In this document: positions 8,318 to 15,519 of the stretch, piece after piece
How the letters are laid out: every line of letters begins with the position of its first letter
Numbering within the stretch: position 1 is the first letter of the stretch
Assembly: GCF_003173735.1 (NCBI RefSeq)
Contig: NZ_CP029551.1
Location: forward strand, 3,310,001 to 3,374,000
Reading direction: 5' to 3'
Length of the DNA stretch: 64,000 nt
Origin: Methylobacterium radiodurans
Lineage (GTDB): Bacteria; Pseudomonadota; Alphaproteobacteria; Rhizobiales; Beijerinckiaceae
The notes under the pieces: generated by a model
What the model was told of the DNA's origin: nothing
What the model saw: only the letters and a program-made list of their open reading frames with translations
The model's database searches: none
Translations under genes and position numbers: made by a program

Positions 8318-9439
8318 ATGCGCCACACCGAGACATCGCCGAGAGGTCCCAGGCCGAGCCCATTCCGCGGCCGGGCGCTGCTCGCGGGTGGGCTCGGGCT
8401 CGCGACCCTCTGGGCGGGTGCGGCGACCTACGGCCTCGTCTTCCGCGACGACGCGCTCGGCCGCCTGCTGAGCCGCCAGAGCGGGATGCAGGCGGCCTAC
8501 GAGGCGCGCATCGGTGAGCTCGGCGCCGAGATCGAGCTGGGCCGCCGGAAGCTCGACGAGCGGACCGACCTGGAGCGCCGCCTGTCGGCGGCCCTGGAGC
8601 GCCAGGCCGAGCTGGAGCGGCGCCAGTCGGTGCTCGGGCGCCTGCCCGGCCTCGTTCCGCTCGGAGAGGTCCGGCCCGCGCCCGACGCGTTCGAGCTGCG
8701 CGGCGAGGACGGCCCGCGGCCCGAACGGCGGGTCGAGCGGGCGGAGGCGCGTCTGGCCGGGCTCGAGGCCCGCCTCGACGCGGTGCAGGCGGCGCAGGCC
8801 CGGGCGCTGGGCCAAGTGGTCGACGGGGCTGCCCGGACGGTGCGGCACCTGCGCGGGGTGATCCGCGGGGCCGGGGTCGATCCCGCCCGCCTCGCGGGCA
8901 CGGCCTCCGGCATCGGCGGCCCGCTCGTGCCGCTGCCTGCGGGCGACTTCTCCGGCATGCTGGAGGCGGCGCAAGCCGCGGTCGGCGAGGCCGAGCGCCT
9001 GCGCCGCCGCGCGGAGGCCCTGCCGCTGCGCTCGCCCGTGACGGGCCCGCACGGCGTGTCGAGCGGCTTCGGCGCCCGGCTCGATCCCTTCACCCGAGGC
9101 CTCGCCCTGCATACCGGCCTCGACCTGAAGGCGGAGATCGGCGAGCCGGCCCGCGCCACGGCGCCCGGCCGCGTGACGGCGGCGGAGTTCGCGGGCGGCT
9201 ACGGCAACATGGTCGAGATCGACCACGGGCACGGCCTCTCCACGCGCTACGCCCATCTGGCGCGCATCGCGGTGGTGCCAGGCCAGTGGATGGCGGCGGG
9301 CGCCATCGTCGGCCGGGTCGGATCCACCGGCCGTTCCACCGGCGCGCACCTGCACTACGAGACCCGGATCGACGGCGAGCCGGTCGATCCCGAGCGCTTC
9401 CTGGCAGCAGGGCGGGAACTGGCGGCGCCCTCGCCGTAG
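8318..9439 (+). CDS. Membrane-anchored M23 family metallopeptidase
   Basis: Predicted peptidoglycan endopeptidase of the LytM/M23 class. Residues 20-42 form a membrane anchor, 50-110 and 130-165 are charged coiled-coil segments, and 255-365 are the peptidase domain. The zinc and catalytic motifs are complete: His265 and Asp269 in LHTGLDL, the HGHGLSTRYAHL loop, and His344/His346 in GAHLHYE. The enzyme is therefore likely active, unlike degenerate EnvC-type activators. The layout (anchor, coiled coil, LytM domain) resembles proteins that act in cell separation or wall growth. The start ATG at 8318 follows a palindrome. It is convergent with the DUF1206 gene 7 nt away. Confidence 0.85.
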   Translation: MRHTETSPRGPRPSPFRGRALLAGGLGLATLWAGAATYGLVFRDDALGRLLSRQSGMQAAYEARIGELGAEIELGRRKLDERTDLERRLSAALERQAELERRQSVLGRLPGLVPLGEVRPAPDAFELRGEDGPRPERRVERAEARLAGLEARLDAVQAAQARALGQVVDGAARTVRHLRGVIRGAGVDPARLAGTASGIGGPLVPLPAGDFSGMLEAAQAAVGEAERLRRRAEALPLRSPVTGPHGVSSGFGARLDPFTRGLALHTGLDLKAEIGEPARATAPGRVTAAEFAGGYGNMVEIDHGHGLSTRYAHLARIAVVPGQWMAAGAIVGRVGSTGRSTGAHLHYETRIDGEPVDPERFLAAGRELAAPSP

Positions 9440-9446
9440 ATCATTC

Positions 9447-10292
9447 CTAGCGGAACGCCCGGAACGCCCGGGCCGCCGCGTCGTCCGTCTCGTCGATGTC
9501 GGGCGCGTCGATGTGCCGGTAGCGGGCCTGGATCAGCCCGAAGGCCCCGAAGGCGACGTGCCCGGCCGCCACCACGGCGAGCAGGATCCAGCCGTATTCC
9601 TGGCGGCGCAGCAGCCGGAAGGCCTCGCCGAGGCCCCTCACCTCGGACGAGCGCTGATACCACGCCGCCACGACGAGGAAGCCGCCGATGATCAGGAAGG
9701 CGATCCCGCGCGCCGCGTAGCCGAAGCGCCCGACCGGGCGGATCCAGCGGCACTGGTTCCGGCTCAGCGCCAAGCGCTCGGTCACGTCGCCGGCGACCGC
9801 CTTGCCGAGGAAGCCGAAGCCCCCGGCGATCACGCACAGGCCGATCAGCGCCAGCAGCCAGCGGCCGAGCGGCTTGGCCATGAGCCACGCGCTCCAGTCC
9901 TGCATCCCGTCGCCGCCCTTCAGGCCGAGCCCCAGGCTGAGGCTCGCCGCGGTCAGCGCGAGGCCGGCATAGATGCCGGCGCTAACGAGATGCGCGCCGC
10001 GCACCGCCAAGCCCTTCGGACCGGTGCCGCGCCGGTCCGCGTCGGTGATCCCCTCGACGAGGCGCCAGAGCGCGAAGGCGAGGAGCCCGGCCGCGATCGC
10101 GCCGACGACGACGGGCCCGAACGGGCCGCCGAGCACCGCCCGCAGCGCGCCCTTGCTGTCCCCGGTCTGCCCACCCGCGCCGAGCGCCGCCAGCACGGCC
10201 AGCGCGCCGACGACGCAGTAGACGAAGCCCCGCGCGCCGTAGCCGAAGCGGGCGAGGCGTTCCAGGGTGTTGCGTCCCCCGAAGCGCCTCAC
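9447..10292 (-). CDS. DUF1206 membrane protein
   Basis: A 281-residue inner-membrane protein built from three copies of the DUF1206 unit, each with two membrane helices (six in all). The repeat signature is visible at residues 14-35 (RFGYGARGFVYCVVGALAV), about 98-118 (VRGAHLVSAGIYAGLAL) and about 190-212 (RFGYAARGIAFLIIGGFLV). The biochemical function of the family is unknown. The start overlaps the stop of the upstream gene by 4 nt, so the two are probably translationally coupled. Confidence 0.85.
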   Translation of the reverse strand: MRRFGGRNTLERLARFGYGARGFVYCVVGALAVLAALGAGGQTGDSKGALRAVLGGPFGPVVVGAIAAGLLAFALWRLVEGITDADRRGTGPKGLAVRGAHLVSAGIYAGLALTAASLSLGLGLKGGDGMQDWSAWLMAKPLGRWLLALIGLCVIAGGFGFLGKAVAGDVTERLALSRNQCRWIRPVGRFGYAARGIAFLIIGGFLVVAAWYQRSSEVRGLGEAFRLLRRQEYGWILLAVVAAGHVAFGAFGLIQARYRHIDAPDIDETDDAAARAFRAFR

Positions 10293-10630
10293 GCGGGCGA
10301 ACGCTGCGGCTTGCCGGCGAGCGAGACGTAGAAGCCCAGCCCATCCTGAGCCGGAAGGGTCTGCAGGCGCTCGATCAGGCCCCGGCGCTTGGCGTCGAGC
10401 AGGAGGCGGCCGATCGGCTGGAACAGGGTCTCGCCGCCGCCCTCGGGGGGCGAGTCGAGGCGGACCGCCACCACCTTGCTCTTTCCGAAGCGGGAGCGCT
10501 CCAGCATGTCCTTCAGCGAGGCCTCGGCCGTGGCCCGCTTGGCGCCGCGCAGGTCCAGCACCGCCTCCGCGTCGGTGACGCCCAGCGATCCGCGCAGCTT
10601 GTCGGCGTAGAACTCATCGAAGTGGGGCAA
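10289..10630 (-). CDS. Conserved hypothetical protein coupled to DUF1206 gene
   Basis: A 113-residue soluble alpha/beta protein that I do not recognise with confidence. A VLDLRGAKRATAEASL segment near residue 25 and a strand at VVAVRLDSP vaguely recall the Smr endonuclease fold (LDLHG motif), but the active-site region is not convincing. The stop overlaps the start of the DUF1206 gene by 4 nt, so they form a two-gene operon. Confidence 0.6.
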   Translation of the reverse strand: MPHFDEFYADKLRGSLGVTDAEAVLDLRGAKRATAEASLKDMLERSRFGKSKVVAVRLDSPPEGGGETLFQPIGRLLLDAKRRGLIERLQTLPAQDGLGFYVSLAGKPQRSPA

Positions 10631-10652
10631 GGGCGTGGGACCTGACGGAGAG

Positions 10653-11213
10653 CTAGAAGGCGACGCGGGCGTAGATATCCGAAACGGCCAAGGCGCCGCC
10701 GAGTTCGGGCAGTTCGATCCGGTCGTCCGGGCCGAAGACCTGCATCTCCCAGTCGCGGTCGCGCTGCCAGACCTCGACCCGCCTCTCGTTCTGGTAGACG
10801 ATCAGGAAGGTCTTCAGGCTCGGCACCGTGAGGTAGAAATCGACCTTGCGCCCGCGGTCGTTGGCCATGGTCGAGGGCGAGAGGACTTCGGCGATCAGCA
10901 GGGGATCGCGCGCGTAGCCGCTCGGGAGTTCGGGACCGCAGCGCACGACGACGTCCGGGATCGGCGCGAAATCGTCCATCGCCTCGCTCAGGATGGCGAG
11001 GCCCGGAAGGGCACTGCAGCCACGCGCATCTGCAAGGTCGCCGACCCGGCGGAGGAGATTGTAGACGAGCCGCTGATGCCGCTCCCGCGGCGGCGACATC
11101 GGCACGGGCTCGCCGTCGAGCAGCTCCCAGCGCTCCCCGGCGGGGCGGCCCTCCACCCAGACCTGATACTCGGCGACGCTCATGCGGGCGTCGCGTCTCG
11201 CGGCCAGAGCCAT
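10653..11213 (-). CDS. Uma2-family (DUF820) putative endonuclease
   Basis: A 186-residue protein of the Uma2/DUF820 family, restriction-endonuclease-like PD-(D/E)xK proteins that often occur in many copies in accessory DNA. Family marks: MSVAEYQVW near the start, RWELLDGEPVPMSPP, then the catalytic-type sequence IPDVVVRC ... LIAEVLSPSTMANDRGRKVDFY, where Asp, Glu and Lys are placed as expected. The ATG at 11213 is chosen because GAGG lies 6 nt upstream and homologues begin near there; a longer frame reaches 11267. It sits next to the DUF6883/DUF4926 pair, another mark of accessory DNA. DNA target and role are unknown. Confidence 0.78.
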   Translation of the reverse strand: MALAARRDARMSVAEYQVWVEGRPAGERWELLDGEPVPMSPPRERHQRLVYNLLRRVGDLADARGCSALPGLAILSEAMDDFAPIPDVVVRCGPELPSGYARDPLLIAEVLSPSTMANDRGRKVDFYLTVPSLKTFLIVYQNERRVEVWQRDRDWEMQVFGPDDRIELPELGGALAVSDIYARVAF

Positions 11214-11282
11214 CGGGGCCTCATCCTGCCTACGCCCGGATGGTAGCACCGCGGGCACGGCCCGCAACAGCGCCGCTGCTTC

Positions 11283-11619
11283 TCAGCGGGTGAGGGACAC
11301 GGCGGTGACGAGACGCCGCCCGGTCCCCGCCGCCGTGTACTGCCAGACCGTGCGCACGCGCGGCTCGCGCCCGTCCGGCGTCGCGAGCGGCCCCTCCGCG
11401 ATCAGGCGCCTACGCCCGTGCACGACGTCGGTCCGAACGGCGCTGCGCTCCCCGATCAGATGGCCGATCAGGGCTTCGGTCATCGCCTCGGGTGCGGCCG
11501 GCGAGAAGCCGAAGGCCAGGAAGAAGCGGGCCTTCGGGCCGCCCCTCGGATGTGCCGTGGCGAGGAAAGTCGACGATCTTACCGCGCGGAACCTCGATCG
11601 GCTCCCGCGGGTCAATCAC
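11283..11619 (-). pseudogene. DUF6883-like gene with a +1 frameshift
   Basis: The start is GTG at 11619 in the frame MIDPREPIEVPRGKIVDF. After codon 18 (11568-11566) similarity continues in the next frame with LATAHPRGGPKARFFLAFGF and on to PLATPDGREPRVRTVWQY, a typical DUF6883 ending. One extra base at about 11563-11568 (TTTCCTC where TTTCTC would keep frame) explains the break; repaired, the protein is 111 aa. Unrepaired, translation from the GTG ends at 11410 with unrelated sequence. The GTG overlaps the DUF4926 stop as GTGA, the usual coupled arrangement of this pair, which supports this start. It could be a true mutation, a sequence error or, less likely, a programmed shift. Confidence 0.75.
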
Positions 11620-11867
11620 GGTGCGGAGCGGCCCGCATAGGCGAGATGACCTGCCTCGACCGTGCAGAGCGCACCCATCGGCTCGGCGAACTCGACCTCG
11701 TAGGCCTCGCCGTTCCGCCAGATGCCGACGATCGTACCGATCGTCCAGGCCGCGATCGTGTCGCCGTCGAGCGTCACGGCGTCGGCGAGCAGGCGCGCTT
11801 CATCGAGTTCCCGAAACGGCGCTTCGGGTCGCTCCTCACGCCAGTGGTACAGAACCTCGACGGACAT
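11616..11867 (-). CDS. DUF4926 protein, partner of the DUF6883 gene
   Basis: An 83-residue protein with the DUF4926 pattern: FRELDEARLLADAV, then GTIVGIWRNGEAYEVEFAEPMG and a final TVEAGHLAYAG. The family is small, often lies next to DUF6883 genes in accessory islands and has no proven function; a toxin-antitoxin-like or immunity role has been suspected only from that pairing. The ATG at 11867 is preferred over a TTG at 11903, although no strong ribosome site is visible. Its stop overlaps the start of the broken downstream gene. Confidence 0.75.
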   Translation of the reverse strand: MSVEVLYHWREERPEAPFRELDEARLLADAVTLDGDTIAAWTIGTIVGIWRNGEAYEVEFAEPMGALCTVEAGHLAYAGRSAP

Positions 11868-11948
11868 GGCCGAAAGATAGGTCCAGGGTCCCGGCAGCGT
11901 CAACGCGGGCCGCCGGGGCCGAGGCCCCGGCGGCCGGATCCGAAGGGA

Positions 11949-13394
11949 TCAGCCGTGCACGAGCACGTTGCGGAACTGCCAGGGATCCTTCGTGTCGATG
12001 TCCTCCGGGAACAGGCCCGGACGGTCGGTGAGCGGGGTCCAGTCGGTGTAGACGCCGACCACGGGGCCGAGATACGGCGTCTGGACCTCCAGGCAGCGGC
12101 GGAAATCCATCTCGTCGGCCTCGACGATGCCAGCCTCCGGATTCTCCAGCGCCCAGACCATGCCGGCCAGGACCGCGCTCGTCACCTGAAGGCCGGTCGC
12201 GTTCTGGTAGGGGGCGATGCGGCGCGTCTCCTCGATGGAGAGCTGCGAGCCGTACCAGTAGGCGTTCTTCTTGTGGCCGTAGACAAGCACGCCGAGCTCG
12301 TCGATGCCGTCCACGATCTCGTTCTCGTCGAGGATGTGGTGGCGCTCCTGCACCTTGCCGGCATTGCCGAACATCTCGTGGAGCGAGAGCACGGCGTCGT
12401 CGGCCGGGTGGTAGGCGTAGTGGCAGGTCGGGCGGAAGACCGGCCGATCGCCCTCACGCACCGTGTAGTAGTCACTGATCGAGATCGCCTCGTTGTGGGT
12501 CACGAGGAAGCCGAACTGCGCGCCGACGGTCGGCACCCAGGTGCGCACGCGGGTATCGGCGCCGGGCTGGAGCAGGTAGATCGCGCAGCGCGAACCCTTC
12601 TCCTGCTCGCGGGCATTCTCGGGCATCCAGGTCTCGTTGGTGCCCCAGCCCAGCTCGGCCGGCTGGTTGCCCTCGGAGACGAAGCCCTCGACCGACCAGG
12701 TGTTGACGAAGACGCCGCGCGGCTTCGGGTTCTTGGCGCGCTGGGTGTCGCGCTCGGCGATGTGGACGCCCTTGACGCCGAGATCCTTCATCAGCGCGGC
12801 CCACTCGGCCCGGGACTTCGGCTCCGGCCGTTCCAGGCCGGTGTCCTCAGCGATGTTGAGGAGCGCCTGCTTCACGAACCACGAGACCATGCCGGGATTC
12901 GCGCCGCAGCAGGAGACGGCCGTGGTGCCGCCGGGCTTCTGGGCGCGGGCGTCGAGGATGTTCTCGCGCAGCGCGTAGTTGGTGCGGTCGCCCTGGCTCT
13001 TCGACTTGTCGAAGTAGAAGCCCGGCCAGGGCTCGGCGACCGTGTCGATGTAGAGGGCGCCGAGCTCGCGGCAGAGCTCCATGATGGCGCGCGAGGAGGT
13101 GTCGACCGAGAGGTTGACGCAGAAGCCCTGGCCGCCGCCCTCGGTGAGGAGCGGGGTGAGCACGTCGCGGTAGTTCTCAGGGGTCAGCGCCACGGTCTCG
13201 AAGCGCAGGCCGTGCTTCTCGGCGAGGTCCTTGTGGGTGTCGACCGGATCGATCACCGTGAAGCGGGCGCGGTCGTAGTCGAAGTGGCGCTCGATGAGCG
13301 GCAGGGTGCCGCGGCCGATCGAGCCGAACCCGATCATCACGATGGGACCGCTGATGCGGCCGTAGACCGGGTGATGGGTCGGCTGATCGGTCAT
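11949..13394 (-). CDS. hss: Homospermidine synthase
   Basis: Makes sym-homospermidine from putrescine (NAD+-dependent transfer of an aminobutyl group), the main long polyamine of many alphaproteobacteria. The 481 residues fit the bacterial enzyme. The NAD-binding loop IGFGSIGRGTLPLIERHF lies at residues 21-38, followed by VIDPVDTH and CCGANPGMVSWFVKQAL, and the later NTWSVEGFVSEG and GYGTNETW-like (GWGTNETWMP) segments are characteristic. The ATG at 13394 is unambiguous. The gene stands alone, with a long leader holding a stable hairpin. Confidence 0.95.
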   Translation of the reverse strand: MTDQPTHHPVYGRISGPIVMIGFGSIGRGTLPLIERHFDYDRARFTVIDPVDTHKDLAEKHGLRFETVALTPENYRDVLTPLLTEGGGQGFCVNLSVDTSSRAIMELCRELGALYIDTVAEPWPGFYFDKSKSQGDRTNYALRENILDARAQKPGGTTAVSCCGANPGMVSWFVKQALLNIAEDTGLERPEPKSRAEWAALMKDLGVKGVHIAERDTQRAKNPKPRGVFVNTWSVEGFVSEGNQPAELGWGTNETWMPENAREQEKGSRCAIYLLQPGADTRVRTWVPTVGAQFGFLVTHNEAISISDYYTVREGDRPVFRPTCHYAYHPADDAVLSLHEMFGNAGKVQERHHILDENEIVDGIDELGVLVYGHKKNAYWYGSQLSIEETRRIAPYQNATGLQVTSAVLAGMVWALENPEAGIVEADEMDFRRCLEVQTPYLGPVVGVYTDWTPLTDRPGLFPEDIDTKDPWQFRNVLVHG

Positions 13395-13418
13395 TCCGGG
13401 GGGATCCTCGTCGTCTCG

Positions 13419-13439
13419 CGCGCCCCGGCTCGGGGCGCG
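13419..13439 (-). promoter_or_regulatory. Hairpin in the leader of homospermidine synthase
   Basis: A perfect 9-bp stem (13419-13427 with 13431-13439) around a 3-nt loop lies 25 nt upstream of the hss start. Such a stable GC stem in a polyamine-gene leader could affect translation or mRNA stability. No known riboswitch was recognised. Confidence 0.35.
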
Positions 13440-14106
13440 GCAGGTGGAAAGTGTCGGTGGTTAAGCGTCGTCTGTGACGAAGCGGCGACAGCTGGCCGCG
13501 GCGACCGCCGGCCTCGCGCAAAGGGGGCTTCTGACCGCGCCCGCCCGCGGGGTCAACCGTCGGCGGCCGGGCGGGTTCGGCAGAGATTAAGATTTCACCC
13601 CATCGGGCGACAAACCGAAAGACAGTTCTTTCGACGGAGGATCGACGGGATGGCACCGATGTCGCGCAGACCTGCAGAAGAGCGCAAGTGTTCCTAGAAG
13701 CCGGAACTTTCATACATATGACATCGCCGCATGAGGCCCGTGCGATACCGCGCGTTGCACAGGCGGCGCGATCTCCGCACATTCGTCCCAACAGGAGGCC
13801 GAACGGTCCGTGGAAGCGCCCCCGACGCCCATGGAGTTGAGTCATGCTCTCGGTTCTCGTAGCCCGGTGCCCCGCCCCCGAGCAGGAGGCGATCGACCGC
13901 GATCCCGGCGTGGTGACCCTCGCCTTCGCGCTGGCGCGCAGCCTGCGCCGCCTGTTCTGAGAGCGCGGCGAGCGTCGCGCGCCCGGCGATTGCCTCGCCC
14001 CCGCCCCGGCGCTAGAGCGCACCGGGCCGTCGAGACCGGATCTGGAACGGCTCCAAAGGTCTGGACGCGCACCGACTTCCGGTGCGTCGCCGAGGGGACG
14101 AGATCG
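13440..14106. other. Long intergenic stretch, no recognised gene
   Basis: About 670 nt between the divergent hss and IalB-like genes. It contains locally AT-richer segments (13580-13640 and 13700-13730) that may hold promoters, a 15-codon ORF at 13650 with a good GGAGG site, the small ORF at 13844 listed separately, and at about 14011-14055 a degenerate sequence resembling the second hairpin of the 107-nt repeat (GGAACGGCTCC). No domain-bearing product is recognised. Confidence 0.5.
13844..13960 (+). CDS. Possible small protein (38 aa)
   Basis: An ATG at 13844 with GGAG 7 nt upstream opens a 38-codon frame beginning MLSVLVARCPAPEQEA and ending in a basic hydrophobic helix (ARSLRRLF). No family is recognised. 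It is offered because of its ribosome site and its place in a long gap; chance is a real alternative in GC-rich DNA. Confidence 0.3.
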   Translation: MLSVLVARCPAPEQEAIDRDPGVVTLAFALARSLRRLF

Positions 14107-14814
14107 ATGTCGACACGCGCGCTTGCCCGATCCGCGGGCCGGACGCCCCGGCCGCAGGCCGGCCTGCGGGCCGCGCTGCTCGCGGCCCTGCTGCTCGCAG
14201 GTCAGGCCGCCGCCCAGGACGCAGCGCCCGAGGCGGAGGAGGCGCCGACCGCCCCCCAGAAGCCCAAGCCCAAGCCCGCCCCGAAGCCGAAGCCCCAGGC
14301 CAAACCTGCCGAGAAGGCTGCCGAGAAACCTGCGGACGCCAAGCCCGAGGCGGCCCCGGCCGTCTGGCCCGCGGGTGCCGACACGGTGAGCGAGACCTAC
14401 GGCGAGTGGACGACGAACTGCGCCCGGGCCGAGGCACGGACGAGCTGCCTCGTCACGCAGTCGCAGGGCGACCGCCAGAGCGGGCGCCGCCAGTTCGTGT
14501 TCGAGCTGCGCACCCCGCAGGAGGGCCGGGCCGAGGGGCTGATCCTGATGCCGTTCGGGCTCAACATCGAGACCGGCGTCACCTTCAAGCTGGACGAGTC
14601 GGTGCTCGGCAAGGGCGCGCCCTACACCACCTGCACGAGCGAGGGCTGCCTCGTGCCGATCAGCTTCCCGACGCTTGCCACCGACGCGATGAAGACCGCC
14701 AAGGCGCTGGTCGTGAACGCCCAGAAGGCCAACAGCAGCGAGACGGTGACCATCACCCTGCCGCTCGGCGGCTTCAACGCCGCCTTCGCCCGCGCCACCG
14801 CCCTCGGGAGCTGA
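14107..14814 (+). CDS. IalB-family (invasion-associated locus B) secreted protein
   Basis: A 235-residue exported protein. An N-terminal signal peptide (hydrophobic ALLAALLLAGQAAA, cleavage after AAAQ at about residue 37) is followed by a Lys/Pro/Ala-rich linker of about 45 residues and a C-terminal IalB domain of about 150 residues. The domain shows YGEWTTNC, TSCLVTQSQ, LILMPFGLNIETGVTFKLD and a disulfide-type pair in TTCTSEGCLVPI. IalB proteins are widespread in Rhizobiales; outside Bartonella their function is unclear, probably in the envelope. The ATG at 14107 follows GAGGGG at 14092-14097. The in-frame extension upstream has a shadow-like composition and was rejected. Confidence 0.85.
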   Translation: MSTRALARSAGRTPRPQAGLRAALLAALLLAGQAAAQDAAPEAEEAPTAPQKPKPKPAPKPKPQAKPAEKAAEKPADAKPEAAPAVWPAGADTVSETYGEWTTNCARAEARTSCLVTQSQGDRQSGRRQFVFELRTPQEGRAEGLILMPFGLNIETGVTFKLDESVLGKGAPYTTCTSEGCLVPISFPTLATDAMKTAKALVVNAQKANSSETVTITLPLGGFNAAFARATALGS

Positions 14815-14866
14815 CCGCGCCGGGATCCATCGCCCGGCATCCGTGGCTCCGCCGGACCGGGCGGGG

Positions 14867-14973
14867 CTAGACCGCTCTCCGCCGAAGCGGATGCCGGCTC
14901 GGCGAAAGAGAGCGCGTCGAAACAAGGACTTAGAGCCGCTCCCGATTGTAACGCGATCGGGAACGGCTCTAGG
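14867..14973. repeat. 107-nt intergenic double-hairpin repeat, copy 1
   Basis: One of two copies (other at 31239-31345) of a structured element. The first hairpin is formed by CTCTCCGCCGA and TCGGCGAAAGAG around 14876-14911, the second by AGAGCCG...CGATTG and CGATCGGGAACGGCTCT around 14932-14970. The copies are clearly alignable along the whole length. In the second stem the outermost pair is A-T here and G-C in the other copy, a compensating change. It lies between the IalB-like gene and the next gene on the same strand. Confidence 0.75.
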
Positions 14974-15026
14974 AGAAGGCGCAGGCCGGGCACAACGGCC
15001 GCGCGGGAACGGACAGGGAGGACACC

Positions 15027-15434
15027 ATGCGACGGATCATGCTGGCGGCGCGGCTCGCCGCGGTGGCGCTGCTCGCCGGGGCAGGTACCCTGCCGGCGCA
15101 GGCGCAGGAACCGGCCGCGCCGGCGTCCCCGCCCGCCGGGGAGGCGAAGCCGCCTGAACTCTCCAAGAACGAGACCATGGCGGCCCGGCTCGCCGGGCTG
15201 GTGGGCTTCGTCAACGTGGCCTGCGCGGAGCTGCGGGGCGAGCCGGAGCAGCTCAAGGCCGCCCTGCGCCGCCTCGGTATCGAGCCGGGCGCCCTCGATG
15301 GCGGAACGCTGCATCTCGCCGCCACCGCCTATCTGGAGAGCTACCGCAAGGACCCGGAGGCCAATTGCAAGCGCGCCTTCGACGGCTTCGGCCCCGAGGG
15401 CAAGCTCGTGCCGAACCTCGTCCTGCGCCGCTGA
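15027..15434 (+). CDS. Secreted hypothetical protein (135 aa)
   Basis: Starts MRRIMLAARLAAVALLAG with a clear signal peptide and a likely cleavage after PAQAQ at residue 27, then a Pro/Ala-rich linker and a helical domain with two Cys (NVACAELRG and EANCKRAF) that could form a disulfide in the periplasm. The ATG at 15027 follows GGGAGGA. No known family is recognised. It is on the same strand as, and 85 nt upstream of, the 1142-residue exported protein. Confidence 0.75.
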   Translation: MRRIMLAARLAAVALLAGAGTLPAQAQEPAAPASPPAGEAKPPELSKNETMAARLAGLVGFVNVACAELRGEPEQLKAALRRLGIEPGALDGGTLHLAATAYLESYRKDPEANCKRAFDGFGPEGKLVPNLVLRR

Positions 15435-15519
15435 GCGGCGGGACCTGCGGCCGTCCCATTAAGCCGCCGTTAGCCCTGCCCCCCGCAGAGTCCCGCGGCG
15501 TACGGCGTCGGGGCGGTCC

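Noticed and set aside
10289..10630. Smr-type endonuclease assignment for the 113-residue protein
   Set aside because: Only an LDLRG-like segment matches; the second Smr motif (GxG with following charged residues) is not seen.
13650..13697. 15-codon ORF with a GGAGG site
   Set aside because: Too short to judge. The ribosome site may be chance or belong to an unrecognised leader.
14011..14055. Third copy of the 107-nt repeat
   Set aside because: Only a GGATCTGGAACGGCTCC-like stretch matches the second hairpin. The first hairpin and the paired arm are missing, so at most it is a relic.
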